A stretch of DNA of 64,000 nucleotides from NCBI GenBank assembly GCA_028752905.1, contig JAQNBH010000009.1, positions 41,298,509-41,362,508 on the forward strand. Direction: 5' to 3'. Numbering within the stretch: position 1 is the first letter of the stretch; each line of letters begins with the position of its first letter. Shown here in pieces: positions 1 to 33,952 of this stretch. The DNA is from Cladorhizidae sp. MBARI D1340-BT2. Lineage: Eukaryota > Porifera > Demospongiae > Poecilosclerida > Cladorhizidae. A program made the position numbers and the translations under genes. The notes below the pieces were generated by a model. It was not told the DNA's origin and did not search any database. It saw only the letters and a list, made by a program, of their open reading frames with translations.

Positions 1-20256
<20,256 letters not shown>

Positions 20257-20324
20257 TTTTTATGACTTGGTATGAACATTTCTAACTTTTTGAGAGAATT
20301 TTGTAATTTATGATCACTAGTTAT

Positions 20325-20648
20325 TCCTAGCATTTGTGTGCATATTGTAGTAACCTAAATGACAATGACATATTTCCATAGTGTATTGAATTATTTAAGA
20401 TCAGACAAGTGGAAATAACTTTCCATAGATAACACTTATGCATGCATCTACTTTTTGAGACCACTTTTTAATATAAATAAATTTAATACACATTTTTAGT
20501 ACTGGCTAGTTCATGCATTTGTGTGCATATTATAGCAGCCTGAATGACAATTACTTATTTCCATACTCTATTTTATCATTTAAGATAAAAAATACAACTA
20601 CAAGAGGAGTTAACTCTCTGTAAATTACACTTATACATGCATCTACAG
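20325..20648. repeat. Tandem duplication in the 3' flank, period about 181 bp
   Basis: GCATTTGTGTGCATATT at about 20331 recurs at about 20513. In both copies it is followed by a variant of ATGACAATGACATATTTCCA and later by TATGCATGCATCTAC. The inverted arm (63060-63240) has only one copy, so this is specific to the left arm or was lost from the right. Confidence 0.7.
20476..20481 (+). promoter_or_regulatory. Candidate polyadenylation signal AATAAA
   Basis: It lies about 220 bp after the stop codon of the receptor and is the first AATAAA I see there. The corresponding place in the inverted copy (around 63,225) lacks AATAAA. Confidence 0.5.
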
Positions 20649-22389
20649 CACATCTTTTATCGGAAGCTAGCCACTGTATGCACAATAGCCTGCCATAATA
20701 ATTTAGACAAGTGCCAGGGTTATAGCTTAGGCAGGAACTGTGGCGACACTGTTCGTATTTGTTCACATGACCACATGTAACATTGAGCAAGTAGCATGTC
20801 TCTTTTAACTGACTGGCTTCTCCAATATCGGAGAAAATGTGTGGTCCTGTGTGTTGAAGCTAACAACAGGGATCACTAAAATGAGCAACAGAAACCTTTC
20901 CTCATATATTGCCTCAGAGAATGTTCCATTTCAAATACACTGCAGAAATGGGAACATTGATTGATCCATTGGTCTCTGTGTTACACTGCAATAAACCAAA
21001 CAAATTACAGAGTCATCTCTAGTGTCCATGGCCTTTATGATGTGCTCTATTGTTCCATTAGATAAAGATTCATAACTTGGTTTCCTTTTCCTCCTAGGTA
21101 TGGAGAAGTGGTCAGCTTCACAGCCCAAACAAAATGTGAAAAATAGCATCTCCATTTATGGTGTTGGCTACATGTCCCATCCCAACTAGCATCAGTTCCT
21201 TCTTTGGAACTCCATCCATTTAGAGCATCCAGTAATTACAGCAGATTTTTTTTTTATAAAAACATTGCAGACCACCACCTGTTAGATGACCCTTTGCCAT
21301 TTTTAAATCAGATTACAGTCTTAACCAATTAAGTTAGTGTGTACGAATAGCAATCGTGGATTTAAAAAAGCATAGCTAAAATAATATATAGATGTGAAAC
21401 ATATTTAAGCCTCAGATCAGGAAACCAAATTTATTATATTCTCCATGAACCATTGAGCTCTGCTCAATTGTTACTAGTCAGTACAAATTGTTACTAGTCA
21501 GTACAAAATGGAATACCTGGTAAGACATGTGCTCTCTGGTTGTCCATTCCTTAAAAGAACAAGATTCACAGTAAACAACTGACTGCTGACTTTTTTTGCT
21601 ACCCTACGGTGTATCTACTAATAATGCATAACATGAACTAGAGTGGACATTTTCATTGCTTGTGGCTAGCTAGGAACTTGGAGTATTCGGGAACTGAACT
21701 GGTTATGAATGATTTATTGTATTTGTAACAATCATGCTTGCTGAGTGAGCTAGGTACTCAATAGCTAATACTTACAAATAATACAAACAGACAACTGAAC
21801 AAAAAATCAACACATAATAACAAGTGATGTGTGTAATATGTAATGCTGATCACAACAAGAAATGAATATCACCATATCTCTGCCCTCCAATAGTCGAGGG
21901 CAAAATATTTGTGCCAGTCATTGAGCGGGTAATTATTTTCTTTGGTTGAACTTGAACATGGAGTCTGAGATTTGTCTTGAATTTGTTTTACTTTTTAGTC
22001 AGACATCACCTCAGGTGTGGTGGAATGTTCAGGAACAGTGATGGACTGATACAATTCCTTCATTATGTCACATCAATGGATGTTTCTAAGTATACTATAT
22101 AGGAACTAAGCATTTGGGCTGGTTTCAAACATTGACCTGGCACATTCTGATGGTCTGTAACAACTGCTTCCAACCCCTCAGTTCATCACACTGCTCTTGG
22201 AGCCTCTGTAGACAATCAAAATTAATTTCCTCATCAAATTCTTGTTTTTGTCAAATTCTGGGACATAAGGCCAATTTGGAATTATTTCTTTAGGTAAAGT
22301 GGTTCTTATTCGCCTGCCCATATAAGTTCCGATGGACTAAATCACCAGCACAGCATTGGTGTAGCCCAATATGACAGCACAGCTAGATG
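20649..22389 (+). other. 3' flank of the receptor gene, no gene recognised
   Basis: Single-copy-looking sequence shared with the right arm. It carries the empty insertion site of the right-arm hAT element at 21603-21607 and decayed gypsy sequence towards its end. No coding signal is convincing. Confidence 0.6.
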
Positions 22390-22600
22390 AAGATCAGTTG
22401 AATGTTTCAGCAATCCTGTGATTGTCCTTTCCACTTGTCTGCTACTCTGTGAGAACCATCGGCTTGAGTTAGATGTTTGAAACTGTACTTCTTTGGCAAC
22501 TTAAAAAATTCCTTGGAGATAGTTTTACTGCAACCATTATTACTCAGAAGGAGTCTAGGAACTCTATGATGGGTAAATATATCCTTCAATAACACATTCG
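22390..22600 (-). mobile_element. Ty3/gypsy integrase relic (left arm)
   Basis: On the minus strand the frame resembles the integrase core around the second catalytic Asp: VPRLLLSNNGCSKTISKEFF, then KKYSFKHLTQ. The family normally has SDNG and PQF at this place; here the Asp reads Asn, so it is dead. The same relic is in the right arm, so it predates the duplication. Confidence 0.7.
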
Positions 22601-22829
22601 ATCTTACTGATGAGATCTTGTGAATTTTTTGATATCACAAAAATAATAATTTACTGCAGTAAATAGTGATATTCTTTCAACTAAAATAAATCTGTGCTAC
22701 TTTTGCTGTTTGTCATCTGACAATAGTGTTTGCAAGAGAGGTTTTTCCATTGACATTCCTTTACACACACTCAATAGTTGGTTCATAGCTCAAGGCCACC
22801 AGTAGATGTCCAGGCTTTCATTCTATCCT

Positions 22830-23740
22830 AAATTACTACAGAAAAGAAATCGAAACTGATTCTCAATAGAAAAGTAATTGAGAGCACAACTAGGTTAGCA
22901 TACATGCCTTTGTAGGCTCACTATGTCATTCTATATATATATAATTTATATATATATAAAATTACAGCAAAGAAATGTAAACTGAACCAACTATTTCTCA
23001 AGAGAAAAGGAATTCAGAGCACATCTAGGTTACCAACATGCTTGTGTAACCTCACTATGTCACTCTATGTATATGAAACAAAATTACAGCAAAGAAATCT
23101 AAACTGGTGCAGCTACTTCTCAAGAGAAAAGGTATTTAGAGCACATCTAGGTAAGCATATATGCTTGTATAGCTTCACTATGTCAATCTATATATATGAA
23201 ACAAAATCACAGCAAAGAAATCTAAACTTATGCAATTACTTCTCCAAAGAAAAAGAATTTAGAGCACATCATGCTAACCAACATGCCTGTGTAGCCTTAC
23301 TATCATTAAATAAATTAGAGCAAAGAAATCTATCCTGCAAGGACTAGTCCAGAGAGAAAGAATTCAGAGCACATCTGGTAACCATATATGCCTGGATGGC
23401 CTCACTATGTTAATTTAAACGAAATTCAGCAAAGAAATCTATCCTGGAGCTGCTACTTCTAAAGAGACAATGAATTGATTCATAGCTCATCTATGTAAGC
23501 ATGCATGCCTTTGTTGCCTCACTATTTAGCAGCTACTTCACAACAGAAAAGGCATATCTAGGTAAGCATATATGTCTGTGTATCCTCACTATGTCACTCT
23601 ATATATATGAAACAGTATTACAGTAAATAAAACTACTTCTCAAGAGAAAAGTAATTCAGAACACATCTAAGTAAGCATTTATGCATGTTTATTTGTTTCA
23701 CTATGTCACTCTACATGCAGCTGGATGAACTACTTCTATT
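22830..23740 (-). repeat. 95-120 bp satellite array A (left arm)
   Basis: About eight diverged units. Each has a TTCTCAAGAGAAAAG-type block, GAATTCAGAGCACATCTAGG, GCATATATGC-like and CACTATGTCACTCTATATAT. The orientation is opposite to arrays B-D. Confidence 0.85.
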
Positions 23741-23944
23741 GTGAAGACTGACTTCTTGACCATGCTTTATTTATCATTTGAAAGGGGTCAATGCCTCATT
23801 ATCCTAATTATTCTGTTTGTATGTTTATATTGAACCTGAAAGTCCTATTTTATTTTCTCTTAAATGATTATCACTCCAAGAAATTTTAGTAACAAAAGTT
23901 CAAACTGTTGTCTTTACTTCCGTTTTTACTTCCATAACTTACAA

Positions 23945-24220
23945 CTGTAGATGCCACGCCCTGCTGTATTTCTGGCTGTTATGGCCACACCATATGATAT
24001 TCTAGGATCCAGCTTTGTGATAAGCAAACTGGTCTGGTTGGTCTCAATTTCTATGGCAAGATCTTCAGTGTTGCATCTTTGGATGTTCAGAATTGGATGG
24101 TATTTACCACAATCTCAATCCTTCTCCATCTTCTGAAACTTGGCTCCATGTGACTTGAATTTTCTGGGCACTAATGCATATTACTTCTCATAATGTAGGG
24201 TCCACTGATGGAACTGGAGA
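23945..24220 (-). pseudogene. FN3-6 exon relic
   Basis: Close to exon 17054-17359 over most of its length (the VTW, LLITKLDPRISYG and AARN regions). It has an internal deletion near 24100. About 18 bp are lost at the 3' end, so the donor context and the last residues are gone. Confidence 0.8.
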
Positions 24221-24433
24221 GGATATAAATATTGTATTTGACAAGGCTCAGTTTCACTAGCAATGTACAATTTCTTACTATATATTGTCATTTTATACTT
24301 CAAGAAATACAGAAGGTATTTCATTACTTAAAAAATATATTAAGTTCTAATGCGGGCTAGGGCTAGGGCTAGTACAGATTATTGACCTGATATAAATATA
24401 TGAATAATGCTTCATCTGGAAAAATATTATTAC

Positions 24434-24756
24434 CTTCTGGGAGGAGTGAAACTTCAAGACTAGATATAGGTCCCACTCCCGCTAATGTATGCACCACAAA
24501 GGATTTGTTGTAGATGGTGTTAGGTATCAGACCAGTTACTTCATAAGAGAAAATGCTTTCTTTTAGCATGGTCACATTAGTATCGCAGGGTACTTTCTCT
24601 GTTTGTTCCTAGTGGCTCCTGGCTCCACAATCAGTGTGTATCCTCTGATGATGCCATTCTGGGATGCTATAGGAACCTCCTCCCAATTTAACTGCACTGA
24701 AGAGGGACATAACATGTCGTAGGTTGCAGTGAAGTTACTAGGACTGACTCCAGGAA
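24434..24756 (-). pseudogene. FN3-5 exon relic
   Basis: Near identical to exon 16531-16845, including the acceptor TTTTAG and donor G|GTAATA. An indel after GYTLIVEP shifts the frame. The second half (NVTMLKESIFSYEVTG) reads in another frame. Confidence 0.85.
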
Positions 24757-24810
24757 CTAAAACGAACAAGCAAACAAAAACATGATTAAAGGGCTTCATT
24801 CACACAAAAT

Positions 24811-25016
24811 ATAATTGTTTTTATTATTACTATTATTGTTGTTGTTGTTATTGTCATTATTGTTGTTGGTATTATTATTGTTGTTGTTATTATTGTTACT
24901 ATTACTACTACTACTACTATTACTCCTATTATTACTATTATTATTATTACTACTACTACTAGTTCTACTACTACTGCTGCTGCTGCTGTTGTTGTTGTTG
25001 TTATTATTATTATAAT
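24811..25016. repeat. Imperfect (TTA/TTG/CTA)n microsatellite
   Basis: Trinucleotide repeats of changing composition, open in several frames. It interrupts the FN3 half-exon on the minus strand. Confidence 0.9.
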
Positions 25017-25019
25017 TGA

Positions 25020-25135
25020 TATTACTGAAAGAGTAACATTAACATAGTAGCGAAGGATGACTTCATTCCTGTGTTCAGGGGATGGTGGATCCCAGAAAAT
25101 GAGTAGAGCAAGGGCATCCATGTTGTTGGGACAAG
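25020..25135 (-). pseudogene. N-terminal half of an FN3 exon
   Basis: ALLIFWDPPSPEHRNEVILR corresponds to strands B-C of an FN3 domain. The rest is replaced by a trinucleotide microsatellite at 24811-25016. Confidence 0.6.
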
Positions 25136-25307
25136 CTCCTAGATAAATGTCACAGAATGGTTATAAAACAAAGTAAGCTAGCTACTATACTGATCAACTT
25201 GGATTTACATGCAGCATTAGTATGACCTTAATAAATGTTGATTTCCACATACTGTCTTCTAGAGTAGTGAATGTCAGAAGTTAAGACAGAGGACCCAAGC
25301 CACTATA

Positions 25308-25818
25308 TCAGCAGCTACTCTCAAGCTGTAGTGGCAGGAAGTCAATCCTCAACATAACATCAGCAGTTGACAGCATCCAGTTCCTGTTTTCCTCCTTTTC
25401 ATCCTCTAAAAATAGCTGGTATGTAGAAATGATGCCATTCTGATCTTCCAGACTTGGTGGATCCCACTGTGCAGTGGCTGAAGTTGGAGAGATATGCATC
25501 ACTCTGACATTGACTGGAGCACTAGCTGGTAAGTATATTATGCCACACCCCACAAGAGTATACAAGAAAAAGTAACTTATAAGAATACATATATACAAAC
25601 ATAGACACACACATATATATATACCTGCTTCTGACATCTGTAACTCTCAATACAATATGAGAGGCAGTGGTGAATACTGCAAAACTGACTTCATAGGAGT
25701 AGTAAGGATGCAGGTCAGTCCATGCATATTGGTTAACTTGAGCAGATAGATTCCTGCACGGATAATGCAGCTGAATGCAAACTTGTGAGCTCCAACTGGT
25801 AACCTTCCAGAATGTCAT
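25308..25818 (-). pseudogene. FN3 half-exons in switched order
   Basis: 25818-25640 encodes a C-terminal half (LHPYYSYEVSFAVFTT). It lies upstream, on the minus strand, of an N-terminal half at 25530-25308 (SAPVNVRVMHI, AQWDPPSLEDQNGIISTYQL). They belong to two different domains or have been rearranged. Confidence 0.7.
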
Positions 25819-25987
25819 TCAAAGTTGTAGGCATTTCCCAAGTGGCCATAAGAGTTGTGGGACTAATGGGATTCTAGATGACATTCTCTGGAGAGCCAGA
25901 TACTGTTTGCGGAAGTTTCATAAACATTGTATGCAAGAAATTGCTATATAACATAACAAATATTTTCCTGTAGCTCTAACCAGCTGG

Positions 25988-26252
25988 TCATGTGACTATC
26001 TCCAGAACAGGGGGAAATGGTCCAAGTTCTACAGTGTAAGCTGCCACTTTTACCCTATAGGAGGTGAAGGGCTTCAAATTGGAGACAATGGCCATGTGAC
26101 TATGTCCAGCTATTCCTGTATTACTCTCGATAACAATGACATTGTATCTCCCGATGATTCCGTTCTGATCACTGGTATTAGGTAGCTCCCAATCTACAAT
26201 CAGTTCTGTAGACTCTGTGAACACTGTGACATTACCAGAGTTGCTGATGGAG
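25988..26252 (-). pseudogene. FN3 exon relic, nearly full length
   Basis: Acceptor TGGTTCAG, then GNVTVFTESTELIVDWELP, QNGIIGRYNVIV, FTSYRVKVAAYT, and a stop after LEIVT. The usual phase-1 donor is not seen. Confidence 0.7.
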
Positions 26253-26449
26253 CTGAACCAAACACTCGATCATGGTTTAATCCATTGCCATGATTGACAA
26301 TCAAACACCATAACAATTAATGATAGTACGTAGGCTCTCTGTTTTATTTTATCTAGTATGTCAAGGTCATCACACACATGTAATACAACATCTTACCAGC
26401 TTCATGAGTCCAGACAGCTATAACAGAACTGTGGGGGTCTTCATCCACA

Positions 26450-26620
26450 GTCACAGTCACCATCACCCAACCTAAAATACGGATGAAAGCCTGTTACCAC
26501 CAGTTGCATCGTTAGCATTGAGAATTGGTAGACTTGACCAGTCATTACTTCAAGACCGTGTATTCTCTGATTATCCCATTGTGATGTTCAAGGGGGAAGG
26601 GACCCACGAGAGGTTGAAAC
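26450..26620 (-). pseudogene. Fragmentary FN3 exon relic
   Basis: The start of an FN3-like frame (LSWVPSPLNI) followed by stops, then a piece near 26480 resembling the end of such an exon. Weak. Confidence 0.4.
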
Positions 26621-26837
26621 TGGTTAACTGGGTGATCCATAGGAACTGTACAAACAATGTAATAATCATTGCAGCTGCTACATAAACTGGCTTGCTTTGT
26701 ATATAGCTATGTGGTGCAGAAAGACACTTTAGAAAGACCAACACACAAGGCACATATTTATTGAGTTGGTTAATCACTTTATAACTCTTTTGTAGTCAAT
26801 AAAATTTGTAGCTGACAAAAATACAACATGTATTGCA

Positions 26838-27075
26838 TTATTCCCTACCATCTTCTGGTGTGTAGATGATGACATGCTCACTGTAAGGACCGCAACCCAC
26901 CAACGTCTTTGCAGCCACCTGTACAAAGTATGTCATGTACGGCTGCACTCTAAATCTCTGAGTGGGAAACACAATGTTGAGCTGCATGGTATAGACTACT
27001 CTGGACATGTTGTTGGATGAGATGACAATGGTGTAGCTAGTGATGATGCCGTTCCTTCCCACAAATTGTGGAGGG
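26838..27075 (-). pseudogene. FN3 exon relic with intact donor
   Basis: GRNGIITSYTIVISSNN, YMTYFVQVAAKT and GCGPYSEHV are FN3 strands C-G. It ends CCAGAAGATG|GTAGGG in phase 1. The N-terminal strands A-B are lost. Confidence 0.7.
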
Positions 27076-27214
27076 ACTTAACTACTAACTGTCTCGGGGA
27101 CAGCCATTGGAACTGCATGTGTGACAATATAATCTTCACCGCATTAGAAAGCATCCAGAATTGTAATAGTGAGTTATGTATTGCACTGAATATATGTATA
27201 ATTTTAAATTCACT

Positions 27215-27440
27215 CTAGCAACATACAATGCTCCAACTCTCATACTCGCCATCCTGTGGTAACTTGTGATGGATATGCAAATGGACCAGTTCCTTGTGTG
27301 TTGTAGGCAGCAACACTGCAGTGGTAGTTGTAGTAAGGATGCAGCATGGAAACCATGAGGATGTGACTGCACTGCCTAGGATGGTTATTATTTTACAATT
27401 TCCACTTTTGGCGGATCCTAACGATGTATTTTTTATAACC
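27215..27440 (-). pseudogene. FN3-4 exon relic
   Basis: Matches exon 15014-15310 from TILGSEVTSS onward, with a frameshift. The last 65 bp (27227-27291) recur without mismatch at 27941-28005. Confidence 0.8.
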
Positions 27441-27940
27441 ATTCCTTTTTCCCCTTCATGAATTCACTGATTAGAAAGCACAAATTAGCTAGGATGCATA
27501 ATTACTATGCCACATAAATGTATCTTTTATGGTACAAATAATTATAGATGGTTGATTATACTCATTCTCTAGTTAGTAACAATCCTCTTTGGCAATAGTT
27601 CTATAGAAATCTTCTCTAATCCCATATTTTACATAGTAGTAGTAACATCACAGCTCTTATATTATTACTTGTGTTCTAATTATGGAGCCTTCAAAATAAA
27701 GAAACGGCACATTTGTGGTTGATTGCAACATAGTCCTGAAATTAAGTTGCTATTTTCAACATCTCTAGATGTAACTCATCAATATTTGTAAACTTTTGTT
27801 GGATTGCAATACAGTTAAGCATCTATTTTCCATCCTTAATGCAATATTAAATTAAACCAATTTTTTGGGTTAATCATTAAAATAAAACACACAAATTTTG
27901 TTTGAATACACCAAAATTCTATAATGGGGACAGCCGTTGG

Positions 27941-28005
27941 AATGCTCCAACTCTCATACTCGCCATCCTGTGGTAACTTGTGATGGATATGCAAATGGAC
28001 CAGTT
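27941..28005 (-). repeat. Second copy of an FN3-4 exon end (65 bp)
   Basis: Same 65 bases as 27227-27291, preceded in both cases by a GGGGACAGCC[A/G]TTGGA block. The two are about 714 bp apart in the same orientation. Confidence 0.85.
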
Positions 28006-28079
28006 ACCAATGGGCAGGCACAACTATCATCTCTATAAAATATCTTAATGCAGCTGCCTCTATTTCATTCTTCTAATCT

Positions 28080-28400
28080 TGTGGAACTTAGTACCCTTTC
28101 TCATGAGATAATTAACGAATTAGTGTCATTAATAAGGATTCATGTGTTGAAAAGTGTTGAAATGAAGATGTGGGAGTATATACTCTGATAGCTGATGAAG
28201 CTACAGACGTCAGCAACAAAGAACAACTGTGCATAACTTTCAGATCGGTGGATGGCAACTTCAAAATTCATGAGTTAATAACTCATGTTCCCAGGACTGA
28301 TTCTAACACAGTTACCTTGGATAAGGCTATAATAATGTTGACACATGAGTTTCCCTATCCTCCCATGGATGGACCAGAATTCCACTGCAATGGCTCCTGT
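28080..28400 (+). mobile_element. hAT transposase fragment (third hAT)
   Basis: The frame YTLIADEATDVSNKEQLCI with FRSVDGNFKIHE is the catalytic-Asp region of hAT transposases of the TTF-zinc-finger/DUF4371 type. Upstream frames near 28100 (SHEIINELVSLI) fit the preceding segment. After about 28350 the similarity ends. Ends and terminal repeats are not seen. Confidence 0.8.
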
Positions 28401-28639
28401 TTAAGTTATGTGCTACGTATAATGAAACAACATCCTACCATGCATTCCATGGTAGACACACAGGAGACATTCACACCACAATGAGTCATGTAATTACACA
28501 AGCATACATACATCACAGACACACATACTCTCAACACACATAGACATAAGCACACACTGCAGTCAAACCAACCACACAGAGCCATGCCACATGAAACAGA
28601 CACACCAAGCTATACTCGACTTTCACAAGCAACTCACAC

Positions 28640-30437
<1,798 letters not shown>

Positions 30438-31739
30438 ACTATTGTATACAACTCATAATCAATTTTCATCTGTCTCTGATTGACTGAAAATGGCTAGCTG
30501 CTGTAATGATTTGGGAGGTCAGTTGATTATAGAAATGGTATCTGCCAAGGTCAGTATCTGAATGCAGACTGATTGATAGGTTGCTTCTTCGAAAGACTTC
30601 TTGATCTCAGAATGCACAAAGCCTGTACTGTACTCTGCATTTTCTACAATATACCCTAGCTAAAGTTAGGTCCAGTTGGGCAGGTGAATGAGTATTAATA
30701 ATTGCTGGAAAGTTCCTTTTAATACGCCAGTACATGAAGGCCTACAGGTAAGCTTCAGCAGCATTGTTTGTGACAAGCATAAGTTGCAGCAATGGGCAAG
30801 ATACCTTGACAAGTCAGTACTTTTAGACAGCAGATCATAGGCATGAATACATGTACATATGTATATACTGCACAGATTCATTCATCATAAATAGTGGTTT
30901 TGTTGAAGGTCTCTGCTGTAATTATATATACGAGTAACCTTTTTTTAAAGGAAATCAAGTGATCACTTGTTAGCAAAAAACGTGCAGCTTCTTTTGACTC
31001 CGCTAGCAGAGGCTTGCTGATTCAGATTTGATACTGCATTCCCAAATGCAATTCTCAACCATTTTGAAACCAGTTGCTACAATGCATTCGACAATCTGGA
31101 GTTTATGAGCGTCTAGCCAAAATGTTAAGCGAGTAAATTTCAATTGATTATTGAGAAAGTCACTGTAATTTTGTAATGCCAAATTGATAATATATTGTAT
31201 ATATATTTATTAGTCCAAAAAGAAATGAAACAACAATTTACCAATAAAGACCTAGTTATTTATAAATTAAATAACTGTCTTTATTAAATATAAATAAAGG
31301 GTCGTCCTTGGTCGCAATACTTGCATTTCTACCTTTCTTTTATTTTCCTATTGTCTTCTTGATTTATAACTATTTTTTCCTTTTCTTTGTCAAGTTACAT
31401 GTATATGTCATCATTAACTCTGAAAAATCTACAACATATATTTGTACTGACTCATTATAATACGTCGTAAATATTTATACTTTGTTTTTAAAGTCAAGGT
31501 AAACTAGTGTAAGCTGAAGTTGTACCTATTTCTCTAAAAGGTTTAATCATCAACTTGAATTTATTCCTCAAATTCATAAAGCTGAAATGTCAAGTAAGTA
31601 AATAGTTTATGATAAAAAAATTCATTATATCTACTATGTCAACTGAGAGTTCATTGAGGTTTTTTTAATCTATAATTATTCTCCTACAAGGAACTATAAT
31701 ATACTCAATATAAGTCTAGAACCATGTTTATTAATATAA
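30438..31739. other. Spacer with a Penelope terminal-repeat-like piece
   Basis: Mostly unrecognised. 31105-31165 (GTCTAGCC...GCGAGTAAATTTCAATTG, ATTATTGAGAAAG) and 31640-31660 (GTCAACTGAGAGTTCATT) resemble the flanks of the hammerhead-like foldback at 53216-53540. This links that foldback to the Penelope element upstream. Confidence 0.45.
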
Positions 31740-32817
31740 ATTAGATCACACCATTGTATTAGTGGTGGATTATAGGGCAGCCAGGCATATGCCCAAAGAA
31801 AACCTCATGCACAGTAGAAGCCACACAAACCTCATTGTGCAGGGAGAAGTTACAATATCAAACAAAAAGCCAAGCCTTTGCAAGATGTTAAGGTAATCAC
31901 TAATCAAGAGACAATGGAGGAGACAAACGAGGTACATACATTTCAGCAGTGAACAAGAAGCCATCAGGGAAGCCCTTTTAGAGATCCTCAAAGAGTTTTC
32001 CCATGTTCATCATCCTACAGTAGGTTTGTAGCCCAATCCCCCATGATTAGGGAGGATTGCAGTATGGTTGCATCCCTCTGAAGAGCCTGCCAGCTCTAGG
32101 GAGGAAGAAGGTAATGGGGAGAACACAGGAGTAGTTGTACAGGTTGGAGCAGGGTGCAAGCTGTGAAGTCAGACCACGTATGGGGATCGAGGTAAGTAGG
32201 ATTAGAAGAAGTAACAATGAGAGTCAGACAAAAATGGGGATGGTGAAAGTGGTGTTTCAATCAAATGATGAGGGCCTGGCCAAGTGGAATCATTAGTAGT
32301 AGTGGTGGGAGTGAGATCATGAATGGAATCCACGCATGACCTGGGGAAGTGGTGGCTGGAGTTAAACCAAAAGCCAAGGTGCACATGGGGAGGTGGTTGG
32401 AGTGGGACATAAGTGGGGTCCACATGCGACATAGGGTAGAGGGGTCAGAGAACACCCCAAGCAGGGAATAGAATGTATGTGGGATGTGATGATCGGAGTC
32501 GGAATACGTGTAGGGGCGTCCATGTAGAGGTTTGGTTGAGTTGGACACAAGTGGGGAGTGGGGGCATGTAGACCATGATAAGGTGATGCAAGACCAATGG
32601 TAAGTGGTTGGCAGATCCAGAGCAAGGGAAAGTCCATGTCAAAGTAGTGACCATGTGTGATGGCCAGGGTGATACTGGGAAACGTATTGATCCAAGTAGA
32701 ACCACAAGGTACGACTGGGCTGGGCTGTGAGAAGTGTGTGTAGCTGAAAGTGAGTAAGATTTACCGGAGATATGTGCAGGGGTGGTGTACATGGTTAATT
32801 TCCCAGTCTTTTCACAT
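31740..32817. other. Left flank of hAT-2, possibly part of the DIRS-like element
   Basis: No domain recognised. It is GC-richer than its surroundings, with overlapping minus frames lacking family resemblance. Because hAT-2 is flanked by CATAC on both sides, this sequence was once continuous with 38982 onward. Confidence 0.35.
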
Positions 32818-32959
32818 CATACCAAGGGCGTAGGAACTGCAGCAGCAACAACAAAAAAAATTAATCTTTTTTTGCTTTTGCTTTTGTGCGCACATGCGTG
32901 CGCCCACGTAGTTGTGTGCAGCTGCTCTGTTGACTTGTAGTAAGTTTTTCCTTTTCAAC

Positions 32960-33665
32960 TGAAATGAGTACAGAACCTGAAGCTAGTGCTGTCCTGCCAA
33001 TTGAACCACATCAACCCAAGGATTCCAGTTTCCAAAGAGAGAATTTGGAAAGAAATGTGTGGTAAAGAGAAGTTTCCAGCCCTCATGATTTCTCAGGTGG
33101 CCTTGGATACACTACATGGAGGGCACAGTTACAGTGATGTGCATCACTTGTGCTAGAACAAGTGAAGAGAAGAAGCTTCAGTGGTCAAGCAATGCAGATG
33201 CGGCCTTCATTACCCAGGGCTTCTCCAATTGGTAGGATGCCACAGTTAAATTTGGTATGACTTGAGCAATTGTCACAAAGAAGCTGTTTTGAAGATCATG
33301 ACATTATCTTCCACAACATCTAATGTGGCAGAATCTCTGTCTCTACAGCTGAAGAAAGAGAAGTTGGATAGAAGGTAGTGTTTCATGAAGATACTATCAA
33401 ATATGCTCGGCAAGGTATGAGATTAACAGCTACTTAATTTATCTAGCTATAAATTAGCACCTGTAGAATCAAAGCTAAGATTTGTGATACTCTGTGTGTA
33501 GATGTGTGCTGATAGTGTGAATGCTGATAGTGTGAATGTAATTTATGTTTGATTTATGTTTGCAGGTCTCCCATTAAGAGGATGTGGGGATGAGTCTGAC
33601 TCTAACTTCATTCAGCTTTTGAAATTAAGAAGTGAAGATGACAGACGAATTATCAATTGGTTGGA
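32960..33665 (+). pseudogene. hAT-2 transposase, N-terminal part
   Basis: Frames resemble TTF-type zinc-finger hAT transposases: FPKREFGKKCVVKRSFQPS, CITCARTSEEKK, NADAAFITQGFSNW, and after a gap LPLRGCGDESDSNFIQLLKL with LRSEDDRRIINWL. Several stops and frameshifts. The frame breaks at about 33665, where the nested retroelement begins. Confidence 0.8.
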
Positions 33666-33952
33666 TGTTATGCTCTTGCTAAGCTCTTATTTAGCTAACC
33701 CAAGCATTAACAATACGAGTTCTACTGTTTAAAGATTTATTACAGTTTCTTAACCAAACGTTCACAAAACTCAATCATAGTCTATCTGTTCTACCAGGAA
33801 AAACCGGTGCTCTTAATTAAGCTGCCAGCCCCAGCAGTAGAACATATAAGGTAATATACACCACCACACAAAAGCCACATGTCAACGCTACACCACAACT
33901 AATTAACATATACAATGTCTTAATTAGTTCTGCATCTTGCAGTTCTATGTCA
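33666..33952 (-). repeat. Candidate 3' LTR of the gypsy-type element
   Basis: In element orientation it starts TGACATAG and ends GCATAACA, with AATAAA inside (near 33740). No second copy is in the window and no clear polypurine tract precedes it, so the boundaries are tentative. Confidence 0.4.

Larger units (their letters stand above)
23945..28005 (-). pseudogene. Decayed FN3 exon cluster of a third receptor copy
   Basis: Read on the minus strand, this holds pieces of at least seven FN3 exons related to the receptor at 1-20256. In order: an FN3-4-like fragment (27440-27215), further FN3 exons (27075-26838, about 26620-26450, 26252-25988), a split one (25818-25640 and 25530-25308), an N-terminal half (25135-25020), then copies of FN3-5 (24756-24434) and FN3-6 (24220-23945). 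Frameshifts, missing halves and a lost donor show it is not functional as it stands. No SRCR, transmembrane or tail exon accompanies it. Confidence 0.8.

Noticed and set aside
24815..25015. Poly-Leu frame
   Set aside because: Trinucleotide microsatellite.
32202..32792. Several overlapping minus-strand frames, Pro/His/Ser-rich
   Set aside because: No family resemblance and mutual overlap in different frames. More likely chance openness in GC-richer sequence.
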